This document shows, piece by piece, positions 50,256 to 62,453 of a DNA stretch of 64,000 bases. The stretch comes from Margaritispora aquatica. Taxonomy: Eukaryota > Ascomycota > Leotiomycetes > Helotiales > Discinellaceae. Below the pieces are notes generated by a model. The model saw nothing but the letters and a program-made list of their open reading frames with translations, had not been told where the DNA came from and did no database searches. Made by a program: the position numbers and the translations under genes. The stretch spans positions 1,823,831-1,887,830 of the forward strand of contig VJWN01000002.1 in NCBI GenBank assembly GCA_007644065.1. Direction: 5' to 3'. Position 1 is the first letter of the stretch. Each line of letters opens with the position of its first letter.

Positions 50256-51112
50256 ATGACACTCTACTACAGTCTCGTAAGTGTATTGCCTATCCATGAG
50301 CTCCCCGAGATTCTGCAGAGCTTGTGAGAGCTCTGCACCGCTCTCTCTATTCTGTTCCCCGCTAACAAATACTTGAACAGGTGTTCCTCCTCCTGGTGGC
50401 AGAAATGTTGCTCTTCCTTGTTCTGATCATTCCCCTCCCATTCACCATCCGTCGGAAGATGTTTACTTTCATGTACGAAATGCCCCATAATACCTCTGCC
50501 CACAAGACACGTTTGCTCACAACTCTACAGCAGCGAGAGTCCGATCGTGGCTAAGCTACAATATGGCATGAAGATCACCTTCATCTTCATCCTAATCCTC
50601 TTCATCGACAGTGTAAACCGCGTCTACAGAGTCCAACTCGAGCTTGCCGAATCCAACAAGCAGCAAGGGTATGCTTCCCCTCCTTTCCACATGCAAAGCT
50701 GCAAGAAACAGACTAACAGCCCAACAGAGTCGCAGTCATGGGACATGAGCGCATGGAAGTCCAAGCCCGCAAGTTCTACTCGCAACGCAACATGTATCTC
50801 TGCGGCTTCACGCTGTTCCTCTCTCTGATCCTCAACCGCACCTACACAATGATCCTCGATCTCCTGAAGCTCGAAGAAAAGGTCAAGGCATACGAGGGTG
50901 ACTCCACCGGTTCTAGCAAGGGTAGCAAGAAGCTCGGTGAGGCCGGTGGAGTTGGTGAGATCGGTGGACTCCGCAAGAAGTTGGCTGAGAAGGAGCGTGA
51001 TATCGAGACTTTGAAGAAGCAATCTGCTGGTCTTAGCCGCGAGTACAATGAGCTTGCTGATAAGTACAATGCGACCAACCCAGGCGACAAGACCCCAAGA
51101 AAGGATATGTAA
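50256..51112 (+). CDS. BAP31/Yet3-like ER membrane protein
   Basis: Homologue of the B-cell-receptor-associated protein 31 family (yeast Yet1/Yet3), ER membrane proteins involved in export of membrane cargo. Four exons: 50256-50276, 50381-50472, 50531-50668 and 50728-51112, totalling 211 residues. MTLYYSL then VFLLLVAEMLLFLVLIIPLP forms TM1, followed by KLQYGMKITFIFILILFIDSVNRVYR (TM2) and KFYSQRNMYLCGFTLFLSLILNRTY (TM3), the standard layout. The C-terminal cytosolic part has a coiled coil (ERDIETLKKQSAGLSREYNELADKY). It ends TPRKDM, so there is no clear KKXX retrieval signal. The first exon is only 7 codons. Confidence 0.88.
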
Positions 51113-51692
51113 ATGCTGTTAGCAACATGAGCAGAACTGTTGGGAGGCAACGAAACTCAGATATCGCACATGATACAAGTTCTCTTGTGGAGCTTGTTGA
51201 TGAAGGAAGATAATGTTTATGGTATGGAAAAGCAGATTGTGGATTGACGAGTTATAGCGAGGAGTGTAGAGGGGAAATGGGAGGAAACAGGTCTTCATTT
51301 GGCGTTGATAAGATCTTTTGATATGGGAAGGGGTGCTAGCATATGATCAGCGATGAGACAATGATATACGCGTTTGACAAACTATACTCAATTGGATTGT
51401 TTGTTGTTTTCTAATAGCATGCCCATTTTCCTACGATAGACTAGTGTCTTTATCTACTTGCCAATTTCTACACTTCACAGGTGGATTTCTATTTTTGCTT
51501 CGGAACGTCAGACTTGTTTGAGATTTCTACATATCTTTCTAAACTTCGCAAATTCATTCCTCTTTTTTGGCATATAACTTAGATATCTCCTTCGAATTAT
51601 GTGCGTCAAAGCATTAACTGTCTAGTGGCAGAAACAAGCTCAACGGGTAATAACTTGCCTGTCAAACGCATTTACTTCGCTGGGATGAATAA
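51113..51692. other. Convergent interval between BAP31-like gene and the DUF7918 array
   Basis: About 580 bp of AT-rich sequence between two convergent 3' ends. No gene was recognised. Confidence 0.35.
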
Positions 51693-53101
51693 CTAGTCAT
51701 CCTCAGAATCTGAAATGACAATGGTCTCCCTAGCGATCTCCTCTTCGGTCTTCTTCACCCTCTTCGCTGGTCTCTTGCCCACCCCGTTATCAGCTTTTCG
51801 CTCGCGTTTCACACTCACTTTCTCTGGCTTGATCTCAACTTTTGGAGCAATGCTCACAGCTCCAGCTCCGGCTGTTGCAAAAGCAACCGAGCTCTGAGTG
51901 ATGAGGCTACTCAGGAGCGTACCCATCTGAGCAGCTACATAAGCGGTGAGCTGTGCAGTGACCTGAGCAGTGATTTGGTTGGTAATCTCGGTGAGCTGAT
52001 CTGGGGCTAAGCCGGACATGAGAACAGGGGCGATGTTGACAGCGGGAACGGCAATGTTTGGCTGTGGTGTCTGCACTTGGGGTGGTGGATGAGGTGAAGG
52101 CGAAAGAGATCGTGGCGGTAGTGGTAGTTCTTCCGATTCGGGCGTGCGTGGAATGATGTGGAGTTGCTTCAATGCCTCTGTTTTGTATTTTGGTTAGTTC
52201 TTTGCTATTCCGATTTCGCGTATAGAGATGAGACATACCCAGACTGCGATACATGAACTTGAAAATGACGAGTGGGTAATCGGGTCCGTCCTTCTTCTCG
52301 GTTCGGTAGAGTTGTCCGCGTTGCACATTCTCTGCTCGCTCAAGTCTATGATCACACTTGTCTTAGTTCGGCATGTGCTTGGAGCAATGAGAGATTAACA
52401 CTTACGCTGTACCATGACTTTTGGCTTCGCCTTTCATGGCCACTTCAGGCACTTTCGCTGCATTGGCAGACATAAAGCCTAACGAGGTCGCGTAGCCAGC
52501 TCCGCCTGGCGTGCCATAGTTCTCGCTGAAGACTTTGATTTCGATAAGTCCAATCTTCTTCGAGCGCTCCTTGTGTCGCTTCACTTCGGCTCGTTGTGCA
52601 TTCGTCGCATCCGCTATTGAGATGTTAGAATGTGGCATGAAATTTCAATAATCCGTTTTTCCCTTAAAACCTACTCGTCTCAATCTTGGCGAATCTGAAC
52701 CTCTTCATGGTCCCACTGGACCCTTTGCCCTCTTCCACACCTTGGAAAACCTGCTTCCAACGCTTCTCATTCGGGTTATTATTGAACCAAGGTCGATCAC
52801 ACCACGCATCAGCAGCACGAACTCCATCTACCGTGATCTCGAATCGTATCTTTGTGTATTGCATCTTACGCTTGCCGACTTGCTTGAAGCCAACGGGCTC
52901 GCCAACTGAGACCTCAATGGCGAAGTTCTTTCTGGTAACGGACTCAATGTAGTTGGATTCTGTGCGGCCTGCCTGCCAATCTCGGACGGTCTCATCGGGG
53001 TGGTCGACTTGGACATCGTCGGGGTCGCAAATCTCGTCAGCTGGTTTGTTGTGGATGATTATGTTGGCTGTGATGCCGGGGAAAGCCTTGAGTACTGCCA
53101 T
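51693..53101 (-). CDS. DUF7918-like fungal protein, array copy 1
   Basis: First of six tandem paralogues. Exons 53101-52675, 52613-52406, 52345-52239 and 52177-51693 give 408 residues. The N-terminal domain (MAVLKAFPGITANIIIHNKP; YIESVTRKNFAIEVSV; MKRFRFAKIETT) and the second block (GEAKSHGTALERAENVQRG, then GPDYPLVIFKFMYRS) match the other copies. The 107-nt third exon is the same size in all copies. The linker is Pro-rich, then Ala/Thr/Gln helical (TAQVTAQLTAYVAAQMG). The end has a basic run GKRPAKRVKK (nuclear-localisation-like) and then ETIVISDSEDD, a hydrophobic-plus-acidic motif like a SUMO-interacting motif. It differs from copies 2-5 in having one long last exon. Role unknown; a nuclear SUMO reader is an inference. 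Confidence 0.82.
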
Positions 53102-54008
53102 CTTGGTGGGGTGTGCTTTCAGATGCGCTTTTTGACTGAGAATCTGCTGTGCTCAGTATTGAAAGGTAGTTGTACTGCCTTGGGATGATGCAGTGGATAG
53201 AACGAGCTTAAGAAGAAGCTCAAAGCGTGTTGCCCGATGAAGGCGTTAATATTTGTTGAACATGGAAATATGGAATCACATGTGTTAAAAAATGATACAC
53301 ACCTATTTAGGTTCGAGCTGGTTGAAGTATTACCCAAGGTTGTAAGTTTGAAAGTGAGCATAGGACGTGAGAGAAACGTTGTAGAAGCCTGGTTTACCTG
53401 AACAGCATGTATACCGCAATTATTGATCTTGCTGCCGAGGTTTACTCTGGCGGGGCGAGGAAAGAACACATCTCGAATATATAACATCGCTCGTTCTATC
53501 ATTGCTTCCATCTTAACCAGTTAATCGTGGATATTCTAGCGACTGAGATTTCTTCAAAGACCCATCATATTGAGCTTTACAATCTTACATTTATAGTTAG
53601 TCCAGGTTCATTGTGAGAGGAAAGCGTAGATTTGACAAGTATTCTGCACTAGTACATTGATGAATCCGATCTCTATCTAAACTACCTCTGAAAATAAAGT
53701 ACAATTCTCCATGCTCAATCTCCGAGATCATACCAGTGACTCTCAGATGCAAAGAAACATAAGCTAGAAAGCTTCTCTCAACTCTTCGCTTCGATCCAGT
53801 GTTGCTATCATAAAACCGCACAAAATGTAATCAGCAGTCTCCACCATCATAATCGTAAAAGCCTTCTCCATGATTTCTCTCAAATACAGTGGACCGTAAT
53901 AAGTCGCAAAAACAATCGACTACTTCCCGTTTCTCCACCCTTGTATTGTGACAGATCTTGACCTCATGTGCGCCGCAGTTGTAAAACAAGAAACTCAATC
54001 ATATCAAA
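53102..54008. other. Interval between array copies 1 and 2
   Basis: About 900 bp. It should hold the copy 1 promoter. I looked for leftover exons of the family (especially the FKFKYRS exon) and found none that are convincing. Confidence 0.4.
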
Positions 54009-55424
54009 TCATACACTCACCTTTGAAGAGTCATCTTCATTTGAGGTCAGGCCAACAGTGCTATTGCGTCCAGCAGCAAATAATTTGCCTCGTTTGGTAG
54101 TCCTTTTGGCAATCTTGAAGTCTCTATCATGGACTTTCAACTGCTTAAACACAGGGGGCTTGGCAGCGAAATCTCCGAAAGCTCTCTTTACTCCGGACTT
54201 TGTAACCTGGCTGAATAGTGGTTTTGTATATCGTCTTGGAGTGAGATCAATAACGGCGTCCTCATCGTCACCAGTCAAGTCAATTATGTCAATGATCTCT
54301 GGGCTGCTGAATGGTTTTTGGCGCTTCAGTGGTCTTGAGTTATGGGCAACAACCCCAAGCACGTTATTGGCGTAACTCTATTAGCAGTTAATGACTATAG
54401 CCCGTCGTTCCTACGTATGGAAAACACATACCTCAGAGGGTGAGTCGAAGTTGGCAGTGCTTCGCTTAACAGCTTGGTTAAGAGCCTGTCCTGCAATCGA
54501 AAGCAACTTCATAGCATTCTCGGATATGGGAATAAGACGCAAATCCTGGAGGGCCCCTGAAAGAAAACTTAGCATCAGATTTTAGGTTGAAGATTGATTG
54601 ACACTAACGCTCGCAGCGGTATTTAAATTTAAATACAACAAGAGGATAGTCGGGACCATCCAATTCCGTGACCTGGAACGTTGCTGGACGGCCACAGATC
54701 TGTTCTTCACCCAAGCTAATGCAACGATATCAGCAAAACTCAAATTTACTAACAATGGGAAGGATTTACGTGGTTCCATGAGTCTTTGCATCCTTGACCA
54801 AAGACTTGACATGATATTTCTGGTCTGGATCGAATTGTCCCTTAAAGCGAGGCTCCGCATCAGGCGAAGTGGTTGCAACTCTTCCCTCTGATACACGATA
54901 AACTCTCACTTCGATGTCGCCAACTGGATTCATGATCGACTTCTGCTCTTCAATTTGATCTCGTGGTAAGTTATCTGAAGCTATTACCCTGTCAGTTACC
55001 AAGCCACCAAAGCACTGAGAAACTCACTCGAAGCAATCTCCGTGAACAACATGGTGTTGTAAGAAACCGATTCCCCAAATAAACCGTGTTTCACCACTGG
55101 ACCAACGACCTCATCCTTCCAGTACTTGGTACTGTATTCCACGGCACGCAATAACGGTTTCTTCACACCCTCGCCATCGACGAAGACCCGGAAACACAGT
55201 CCAGCTGAGGTCATGATGTAAGGTCGTTTAACGCGAAGGTTGATGGTGAATGCCTTTCCAGCTTCGCTCTCAATGAAGACTGTCTTCGTGTACCGGTCTT
55301 GGTGTAGTTGGACAGATCGATCTTGGTGCGTGATTGGGTCGTTGTCGACGTTGTACTCGGTTAAGTTCTTCTTGTTTGTGCGTACTGTCACTTCAATCCC
55401 AGGGATTTCGCCATGGATCGCCAT
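54009..55424 (-). CDS. DUF7918-like fungal protein, array copy 2
   Basis: Five exons: 55424-55028, 54980-54770, 54715-54609 (107 nt), 54556-54432 and 54377-54009, giving 402 residues. Shared parts are MAIHGEIPGIEVTVRT at the start, VFIESEAGKAFTINLRVKRPY, DAKTHGTTLGEEQ, and DGPDYPLVVFKFKYR. The last exon is unlike the other copies: it begins SYANNVLGVVAHNSRPLKRQ and has two tight hydrophobic-acidic motifs, IIDIIDLTGDDED and VIDLT, which match the SUMO-interacting consensus better than those of its neighbours. After that follows a basic extension ending SSKVSV. The ending could continue past a GTGAGT donor-like sequence at the stop, but I found no following exon. Function unknown. Confidence 0.78.
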
Positions 55425-56303
55425 TTTGAACTCCCTTTAGACCTATGAGGAATTAATTAGCTTTTTAGATCTGAATGTGTGATTTGGGAAGTCAGAAATT
55501 GGAAGAGACTGCTCGAATTTCCAAATCGGTACAATGTGTAGGAAGTAACAAATGTGAAGGTTGAGGGTGATATTTGTGCAAAAGGCGTAGAAAGTGCAAT
55601 ATAAAGCTGAGCTTTCATGTGAAACACATCTTGTTGCATTGGAAAAGGAAAAGTGACCCAGTTAGATCTGAGATCGATCTGAGGGAAGAGTAGCTTATAG
55701 CTTTCGAAATTTTATACTTACTGAACAGTTCAACTGTGAAAGATGAGACCGAAGAGTATGCTATTGTACAAAGCAGGATATTTGAGATCAGAAGAAGCAG
55801 AAAGAGCAGAAAGATCGAAACTAGAAGTGTGAGAAAGAAGTTGGTAATGAGGAAAGGTTGGAGGAGTAGAGGAGGTTGAGAGAATGGCAAGCTTGAGTTA
55901 AGCGAGGCAAGACTAAATTCAGTTTTAGCCCTGCCGAAGCTTCTTATGCCGATTGGAGACTTTAAAACTGGCAGTGGAGGGTTGGAAATTTGGCTAGACC
56001 ATATATATGGGGTATACAAAGTGCACAACACCATTGACCAGGTTAGGATGCATATTGAAGTTTATTATTCGAATTTATCGAAATTCTATGAATTTGGTAG
56101 TCAGAAGCTGCTATTTCTTAGCCGTCTAGCACCAAATCAGAGAATATGGTTGATGTCTAAGAATATCAATGAAGATGTCTTCTCCATGACATCGTCATTT
56201 GCTCTTCACTATCTTCGAAAATGTATGCCCTTCTTGATCCTTCCACAAGCTCAGTCGTAGTGCAAGTCTCTTTCAACGCAAGCACTGTAGTAGAAAAGAA
56301 CTT
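55425..56303. other. Interval between array copies 2 and 3
   Basis: About 880 bp containing the copy 2 promoter. No other feature was recognised. Confidence 0.35.
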
Positions 56304-57628
56304 TCACTCAAGCTCAACAATGTCCCTATTTGCAACTTCTTCCTCAGAATCTTCACCAGTCAGGTCAATAGTGACCTTACCAGCCATCTTCTTTGGTTTC
56401 TTGGCTCGATGACCAACGCCATACTTGCTACCTTCATTCTCGATAGCTTCTCGTTTCACTTTCCTTGACAACACTTCTTCCTTGATACTTGAGCCCTATT
56501 ATCTATCAGAATATGTCCTATAACAGGAAAATGGGTTGGCCAACCTTAATTGTCTTGAGAAACTCCTGCAACTGCAACATTTCTGCAGCTGTGAGGTGGC
56601 TGTAATCAAGTCCGTCATTCTTAGCTTGATTTTCTTGATCACTTTGACGGTCGGCGTGGCTTCTAATTTCAGGTCTAGGCACTGGCTCAGGCTCTGGTGA
56701 TCGAGGAATCAGGTCGAGATACTGGAGAGCTTCTAAGATTGCACTGGTTAGCAAGTATTGAAGTTTTGAAAATCCGCAAATATAGAGGCAAGCATGACTT
56801 ACTCTTGGAGCGGTATTTGAACTTGAAAATAAGCAGTGGATAGTCGTCTCCATCAATTGTTTCGCTATGTATATACTCCGTTTGTTCTCGTAGTTTGGGT
56901 TTACCGAACCTTTTCATCATTAGCAAAGTACTTGAAGATCGGATAATATTAGCCACTTACTTAGAACCATGTGTCTTGCCACTAGGAACTAATGGCTTGG
57001 GCTGAAATTCTTTATTGTAGTCGACACCAAGATCACGCATGTCCCTGTGCTTTGCCCTCTTTTCCTGATGACCTCTGATAATGGCTCTGCGATCGATCTG
57101 AAGCTCAATCTGTCCTACATCTTCAAGTTCTTTCTGTTGTGCCTTCATGATGCGATTATTTGCTTGCTCGGCAGCTGGAAATATATTAGCTGAGTGAATA
57201 TCTCGTCGTGTTAGAACGGTGTAAAGCTTACCCAGCTTGATCTTAGCAAATTTGAACGGTCTTAAAAGTGTTCCTCCTCGTCTGATCTTCACAGATAAGC
57301 CCTTCATTCTTGTCTTGAAATTCTTGTCACTATCTCGATAGTCACTTCTGCACATAAGTTCAGTATCGATCCACTTTCCGTCGATCTTGAGCTCAAAACT
57401 CAAAGCATCACAATCAAGTCGGTAGGGGCGCTTCACTGCGACATTAATGGCAAAGTGTTGTCCTTCGGTGCATTCAATGTATTTGGTAATTGTGCATTGC
57501 TCTTGGTAATCGACGACTTCAGGATCGTTCCTGTCAACTACATCATTTTCGGTATGGTACTCTTGTGCTTGCTCACCATTCATGGAGACCCAAACACTAA
57601 TCCCTGGCAGATCAGTATGAATTGCCAT
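56304..57628 (-). CDS. DUF7918-like fungal protein, array copy 3
   Basis: Exons 57628-57232, 57174-56961, 56909-56803 (107 nt), 56732-56545 and 56495-56304 give 365 residues. It starts MAIHTDLPGISVWVSMNGEQ; a start six codons upstream (57646) is possible, but the paralogues begin at MAI/MAV. Family blocks are TKYIECTEGQHFAINVAVKRP, RPFKFAKIKL, GKTHGSKFGKPKL and DGDDYPLLIFKFKYRSK, then ALQYLDLIPRSPEPEPVPRP. The last exon has RAKKPKKMAGKVTIDLTGED, a basic stretch joined to the SUMO-interacting-like motif. The first intron is 57 nt, a multiple of three without stop codons, so its retention would simply insert 19 residues. The donor of intron 4, GTTGGC, is weak. Confidence 0.8.
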
Positions 57629-58650
57629 GGTGAAGTTCTGTTTCAATGTGAGTCAGTAAGGCAGTTTTTATCGAGGATGAGATAGATCGCATGTGGATAG
57701 ATCTTGGGTTGGACGAAAGTACTTTGAGACATACTTTGCAACAAGATGACAGTATTCGAGAGGCTATGTATAGATTGAAAGGATGCCTATAAGTGGGTGA
57801 GGCATATTTAGCTCAGGGGGGAAGTTGAAAGAGATCACTTGAGGTAAATCATAAGATCATTGTGGTCGTAGATCGTTTTGTAATTGTATAGGTAATATTT
57901 GACTCAAAGGTAAACTGCAAGATCTGATATAAGAATCTCATAAGCCCTCGAGACCTGACTTACCGACAAAAGTCGGATGGAGAAATTTCTGAATGTATAT
58001 ACCTACTGAAGGAATACGTACACAATATAGCTCTCTGGAATTCTGGGTGGATAGATTCTAATAGTTATACACTGTTATCAAGGTATCTTTGAGAGTAATT
58101 TTCGACAATGAATCTCAAAACTAGCCAAGACATAGTCATTTCTGTGTTTTAAACAAGTACACAGGGCATTTCTACCAAACTGTTAGAAGATTTTGTAGGG
58201 TTATCAAAATTTAGCTCATGAACCGAGGTATACTTGTCCTTTAACTGTTCGTATAGATTTTCAAGTCAAAGTTCTTGAATGAAAATCAAGCATTTGTTTC
58301 CCCAACTATAGCATCCCTCAGAGTTTTCCATTACTTTCGCTTGCCAATCTTGAACTTGTAGAAATATGAGCTGTCAGATATTAAATCTTGGTGTAACAGC
58401 TCATAGTTTCGATTTTGTTGGTTCGCACTTTACTAACGTCATATTTATGAGTTCAATGTAGATGTTGCAGTGCCAAACTCCAAGCTAAATTAACATCAGA
58501 AATTCATAGGGATAAAGCCAGATTTGAACGTCAGAAACAACAACCTCTTGAAAAACATGAATGAAAAGAAGTCAATGACGGGTGTTAGAGGCTAAGCATA
58601 TTGACCGAAAAGAGAAGCTTCCTCGCAAAAGAAAGGAAAACCAGCACATT
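57629..58650. other. Interval between array copies 3 and 4
   Basis: About 1 kb, AT-rich. It holds the copy 3 promoter. No gene was recognised. Confidence 0.35.
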
Positions 58651-59883
58651 TTAATTCAGAGAGATAACACTCTCCTTATCAGAATCCTCTGTCAGGTCGA
58701 TGGTAACTTTCTTACCATTCCTTCTCTTCTTTGAGCCTTCACTGCTAATCTCATTGTTTCGCTCTCTCTTGACCTTTCGATCTGGAGTACTCGAAGATCT
58801 ATTTTTAGCCTAGAAACCGACAATTCAGTGTACAATACAAAGACAAGAACAATAAGCTGGCAATAGCAGAAACTCACATTTAGACCTCTTAAGAAATGTT
58901 CAACTTGTGCCCTTCTTGCTGGGTCAAGGTTCTGAAGATCAATGGGAGCCTCCCCAACTGATTCAGGGGAAACTGATCGAGGGATGATCAACAAACTCTT
59001 CAGGGCGGCTGGTAGAATATTTAGCGGATGGACATGAATACTGAGGCTTGACTAGACCTTTGGATCTGTATCTGAAACGGAAAATGGCTATAGGATAATC
59101 CTTTCCATCAAGCCACTCTACATCACCATAAGCTTTTGGGACCAACTGGGTGGCTGGGCCAAATCTGATACAAGTCAATAACTAGTTGAATCAAAATAGT
59201 AAAAAGAAGACTGACGAAGTGCTGTGTGACTTTGCTTGACCTTTCAAAGCCTTCTCATGGACCTGAACCTTTGTCGTTTGGGCGAAAGAAGCTTCATGGC
59301 CGCCACTGCCCGACACTAATTTCTTGACTACACCCCCTCGATGAACCTTGACTGAGATCTCACTAATGTGATCTATATGTTTTGCATCTATATTCACGGT
59401 TTTCAGATGCGACTCTTGCTGAGCTATGAAAAGAGAATGTTAGCCTCCAAATTTGCACTAAACAGACGTATTCAACCTACTTGTTTCAATTTCAGCGAAT
59501 CTGAAATTCTTGAAGAACATCTTATCAGCACTGCCAGGGTAGTTCACATTGACTCCAGAGATATCGAGTGGTGTTGGGTTAATTATTCGCCTATCAACAG
59601 AAAAGGTTGACAGGGCTTTTGCAGCCATAGATTTGCCATCGATATCGACAGACATCGTCACCGAGTCGCTTGTCATGTCGTAGGGAGCTTTTAGCAGCAG
59701 GTGTACTGTGAAATCTTTATCAGAGAGGGACTCGATATACTTGGAAACCGTCCTATTGGCTTGGTATTCAGCAACGTCTCCTATAATTTCCTGTGATTCT
59801 TCATCATCCTCATATTCCGGAAGATCTGTTCCCTCAATTTGTATAGAGACGCTGAGCCCGGGAACTAGATCAAGAATAGCCAT
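58651..59883 (-). CDS. DUF7918-like fungal protein, array copy 4
   Basis: Exons 59883-59481, 59423-59216, 59164-59058 (107 nt), 59008-58878 and 58809-58651 give 335 residues. It starts MAILDLVPGLSVSIQIEGTD; an in-frame ATG eight codons upstream is less likely because the paralogues start at MAI. Conserved blocks: VSKYIESLSDKDFTVHLLLKAPY, KNFRFAEIETT, LKGQAKSHSTSFGPATQ, DGKDYPIAIFRFRYRSK, LKSLLIIPRSVSPESVGEA and QVEHFLRGLN. The final exon has KVKRERNNE, KKRRNGKKVTIDLTEDSDK, that is a basic patch then the V-T-I-D-L-T motif. Copy 5 is its closest relative. The intron 2 donor is GTCAGT and the intron 3 donor GTCTAG, both weaker than usual but in the right place. Confidence 0.83.
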
Positions 59884-60674
59884 ATTTTCTCGACAACCTG
59901 ATGTCAATTCTGCAATTATGGAAAATACACTGTATTGAGCAAAGAGTTGGGACCAGTTATGTCAACACTGTGTTAAGCAATACAACAAAGTAGATCCGAC
60001 TGTAGGTAAGATGGAATAGAGTTGCAGATAAAAATCAAGGAGTAGGCACTGTAGTGTTATAAGTTAGAGAAGCTGGCGGTAAATGACACATGAAGGTAAG
60101 GTACAAGCAAGATATCGTCACATGACTCACATCATGAGATTCGTACCTAGGTACCTACAATACCTATCAGCTATTTTAATACGGCATTCAGCCATTTTGT
60201 TGCATCTTTACAAGTGATACAGTGAAGATGCTTTGAGCTATTGTAAGCCCTTCTCAGCAGGGTAGAACCTTGCATTTCACTTGTAAGCTGGATGCTGGGC
60301 AGACCTACAGCCTATATACTGTCAACAGTGTTCATTGTATCTCTAGACGTGGATTTTTGAGCGGAAAATAAAAATTATTCGTCGACTTAACTCGGATTGC
60401 TTCAAATTTTGATTTTGTCTCTATGACCTGCCTGTGGAGACACTTGAAGAGAGGCTGATACTGTTTTGCTTCACTAGCACTGGAAAACTAGTGTTAAGTG
60501 CAAAATAACACCCTCCCTCAGTGCCATCGTGTTTTATGTATTGTTCATTCCTGCAACCCAAAAAGCAAACCCGGGGTATAACTTTCCTCATGTGCAAACC
60601 TATTTAACGCCCATCAATATCACGGTAAAAGAAAAACTTAGTGCATGCCATCGGAAGAACTTATAGATCCGCAC
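59884..60674. other. Interval between array copies 4 and 5
   Basis: About 790 bp with the copy 4 promoter. Nothing else was recognised. Confidence 0.35.
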
Positions 60675-61883
60675 TTAGTCTCCGCCATCAGAATCGCCAG
60701 TCAAGTCAACGGTGATTTTAGCTTGTGACTTTCTCTTCTTGCGGGAGCCCTCACCATCCCCGTTGTCCGTGCGTTCTCGCTTGATGGCTCGAGTTGGAGT
60801 ATTTGAGGATCTGTTTTTCTTATCCTAGACAGAAGATATCAGTGCCGAATGTTGTTTTCAGGGGCGGTGAAGCATACAGAAAGCCCCCTAAGAAATGCCT
60901 CAACTTGTGCTCGCTGATCCTGGTCAAGATTATTGAGATCTATTGCGGGCTCTGGTTCAGGCTCAGGGGATGGACTTCTCGCAAGCACCAATAGGCTCTT
61001 CAACGCAGCTAGTTGCTGTTAGCTTGTGAAACAAAGGATTTCATAGAAAGACAGTACCTCGAGACCTGTATTTGAATCGAAAAATTGCCAGTGGAAAATC
61101 GTGACCGTTAATTTCTGTAACATTGACATGCGACTTTGTAGTGAGCTCACTGGAGGGAACAAGCCTAGAGTGCATGTTAGCACATGGCTATACCGATGAG
61201 AGAAAATTCCTAACAGAGTGCTGTGAGATTTAGCCTGTCCCTTGAGAGCCTTCTCGTGAACCTTGATCTGTTCCTTCAGTTCTTTAGCAGCTGATGGTTG
61301 CGCTTTTGCTTGTGACGTACGCGAGCCTCGGTAAATAAACATTGATATCTCCCCAAGCTCATCAACGTATTTGGCATCATTCTTTAAAGTCTTTAGCTCG
61401 TCATCGTTGGCAGCTGTGAAAATTGATACACTCAAATCGTGAACAGTCTAGCTAGACGCAACTTACTTGTCTCAATCTTCGAAACTTGAATTTCTTGAGT
61501 AGTTGCTTGCGAGAATTGCCTGGGCAATCAACCTGGGCTCCACGTGTTGTGCACTTGTAGGGTTGTATAACCTTTGAGCCTGTAAAATAGGCTGGACTAT
61601 TAGCCCTCGACACAACTGGTGAGATCATGCCTTTGCCATCGATGTCGATTCGAAGAATGAGCGACTGGCTATCCATGTTGTAGTCGCGATTGAGAGCAAA
61701 CTGAATTGAGAATTCTTTGTCAGAAATAGCTTCAATATATTTCCGAACTGTATGCGCAGCTTGGCATTCAGCGACATGACCATCTGGCGTTTCAACTTCT
61801 TCGTCGTCCTCATACTCATCCACATCTTTGTCATCGATGAGGACTGAGACAGAGAGTCCTGGAACAGATTGTAGGATGGCCAT
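60675..61883 (-). CDS. DUF7918-like fungal protein, array copy 5, with a frame anomaly
   Basis: Exons 61883 to 61463 or 61467, 61413-61215, 61164-61058 (107 nt), 61008-60878 and 60824-60675. It resembles copy 4 throughout: MAILQSVPGLSVSVLIDDKD, VRKYIEAISDKEFSIQFALNRDY, LKGQAKSHSTL, DFPLAIFRFKYRSR, LKSLLVLARSPSPEPEPEPA, AFLRGLS, then RKKRKSQAKITVDLTGDSDG. At the end of exon 1 the family FKI(E)T block reads KKFKFRRLRQ, as if one base were lost. With the usual GTAAGT donor (exon end 61467) the next exon is out of frame and stops after a few codons. A donor four bases on (GTTGCG, exon end 61463) restores the frame and gives 335 residues, as in copy 4. Either a compensated gene or a young pseudogene. 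Confidence 0.68.
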
Positions 61884-62453
61884 AGTGTGGGTGTATGCTT
61901 GAACTATAGACCGTAGAGTTAGAGATGGTGTGCTTGCTTCTTCAGGTTTAACAAAGTGATGAGTTAAACTGAATAAAGATGTGGGTAACTGGAAGCTTTT
62001 AGGATGACGCGACTAGAAACCATGATAGGGACTCCACTTATTACGTATTCACGTGATATTAATCGCAGCTTGAGTGTTATGGAAAACCCATGCATTGATG
62101 GGTTCCTATCTGCCTACTACCACATCATAGCGTGCATTAACCGAGTCAAAGTCAATCTATAAGCACCATCCAGCATAGAAGACAGCATTCAAGGTTTAAG
62201 AGTTGAATTGGGTGATTAGGAGTGGTAGTTAGCGCTCGTGAAATTTATCTAACCTGCGAATATGTCTTTGGTTGTTGTACATCCAATAATTATCCCCTGC
62301 GGATTAGACATCTTGTATGTCTTAGACGCCTTTACTTTCTAAATCAATCAAGTTGCTTCAGTAGGTAGATTCAACTTTGCAATTAACACTGGTCGCGGTA
62401 TTTGTTCATGATCAAACCCTGGTCCTCTCCACGACTCAATCTCTCGACATACA
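61884..62453. promoter_or_regulatory. Divergent interval between array copies 5 and 6
   Basis: About 570 bp between divergent copies 5 and 6. It probably holds promoter sequence for copy 5 and, originally, for copy 6. Confidence 0.35.

Noticed and set aside
53597..53821. Possible relic of a seventh DUF7918-like copy
   Set aside because: A short resemblance to the family's 107-nt exon appears only in a shifted frame over a few codons; nothing around it supports homology.
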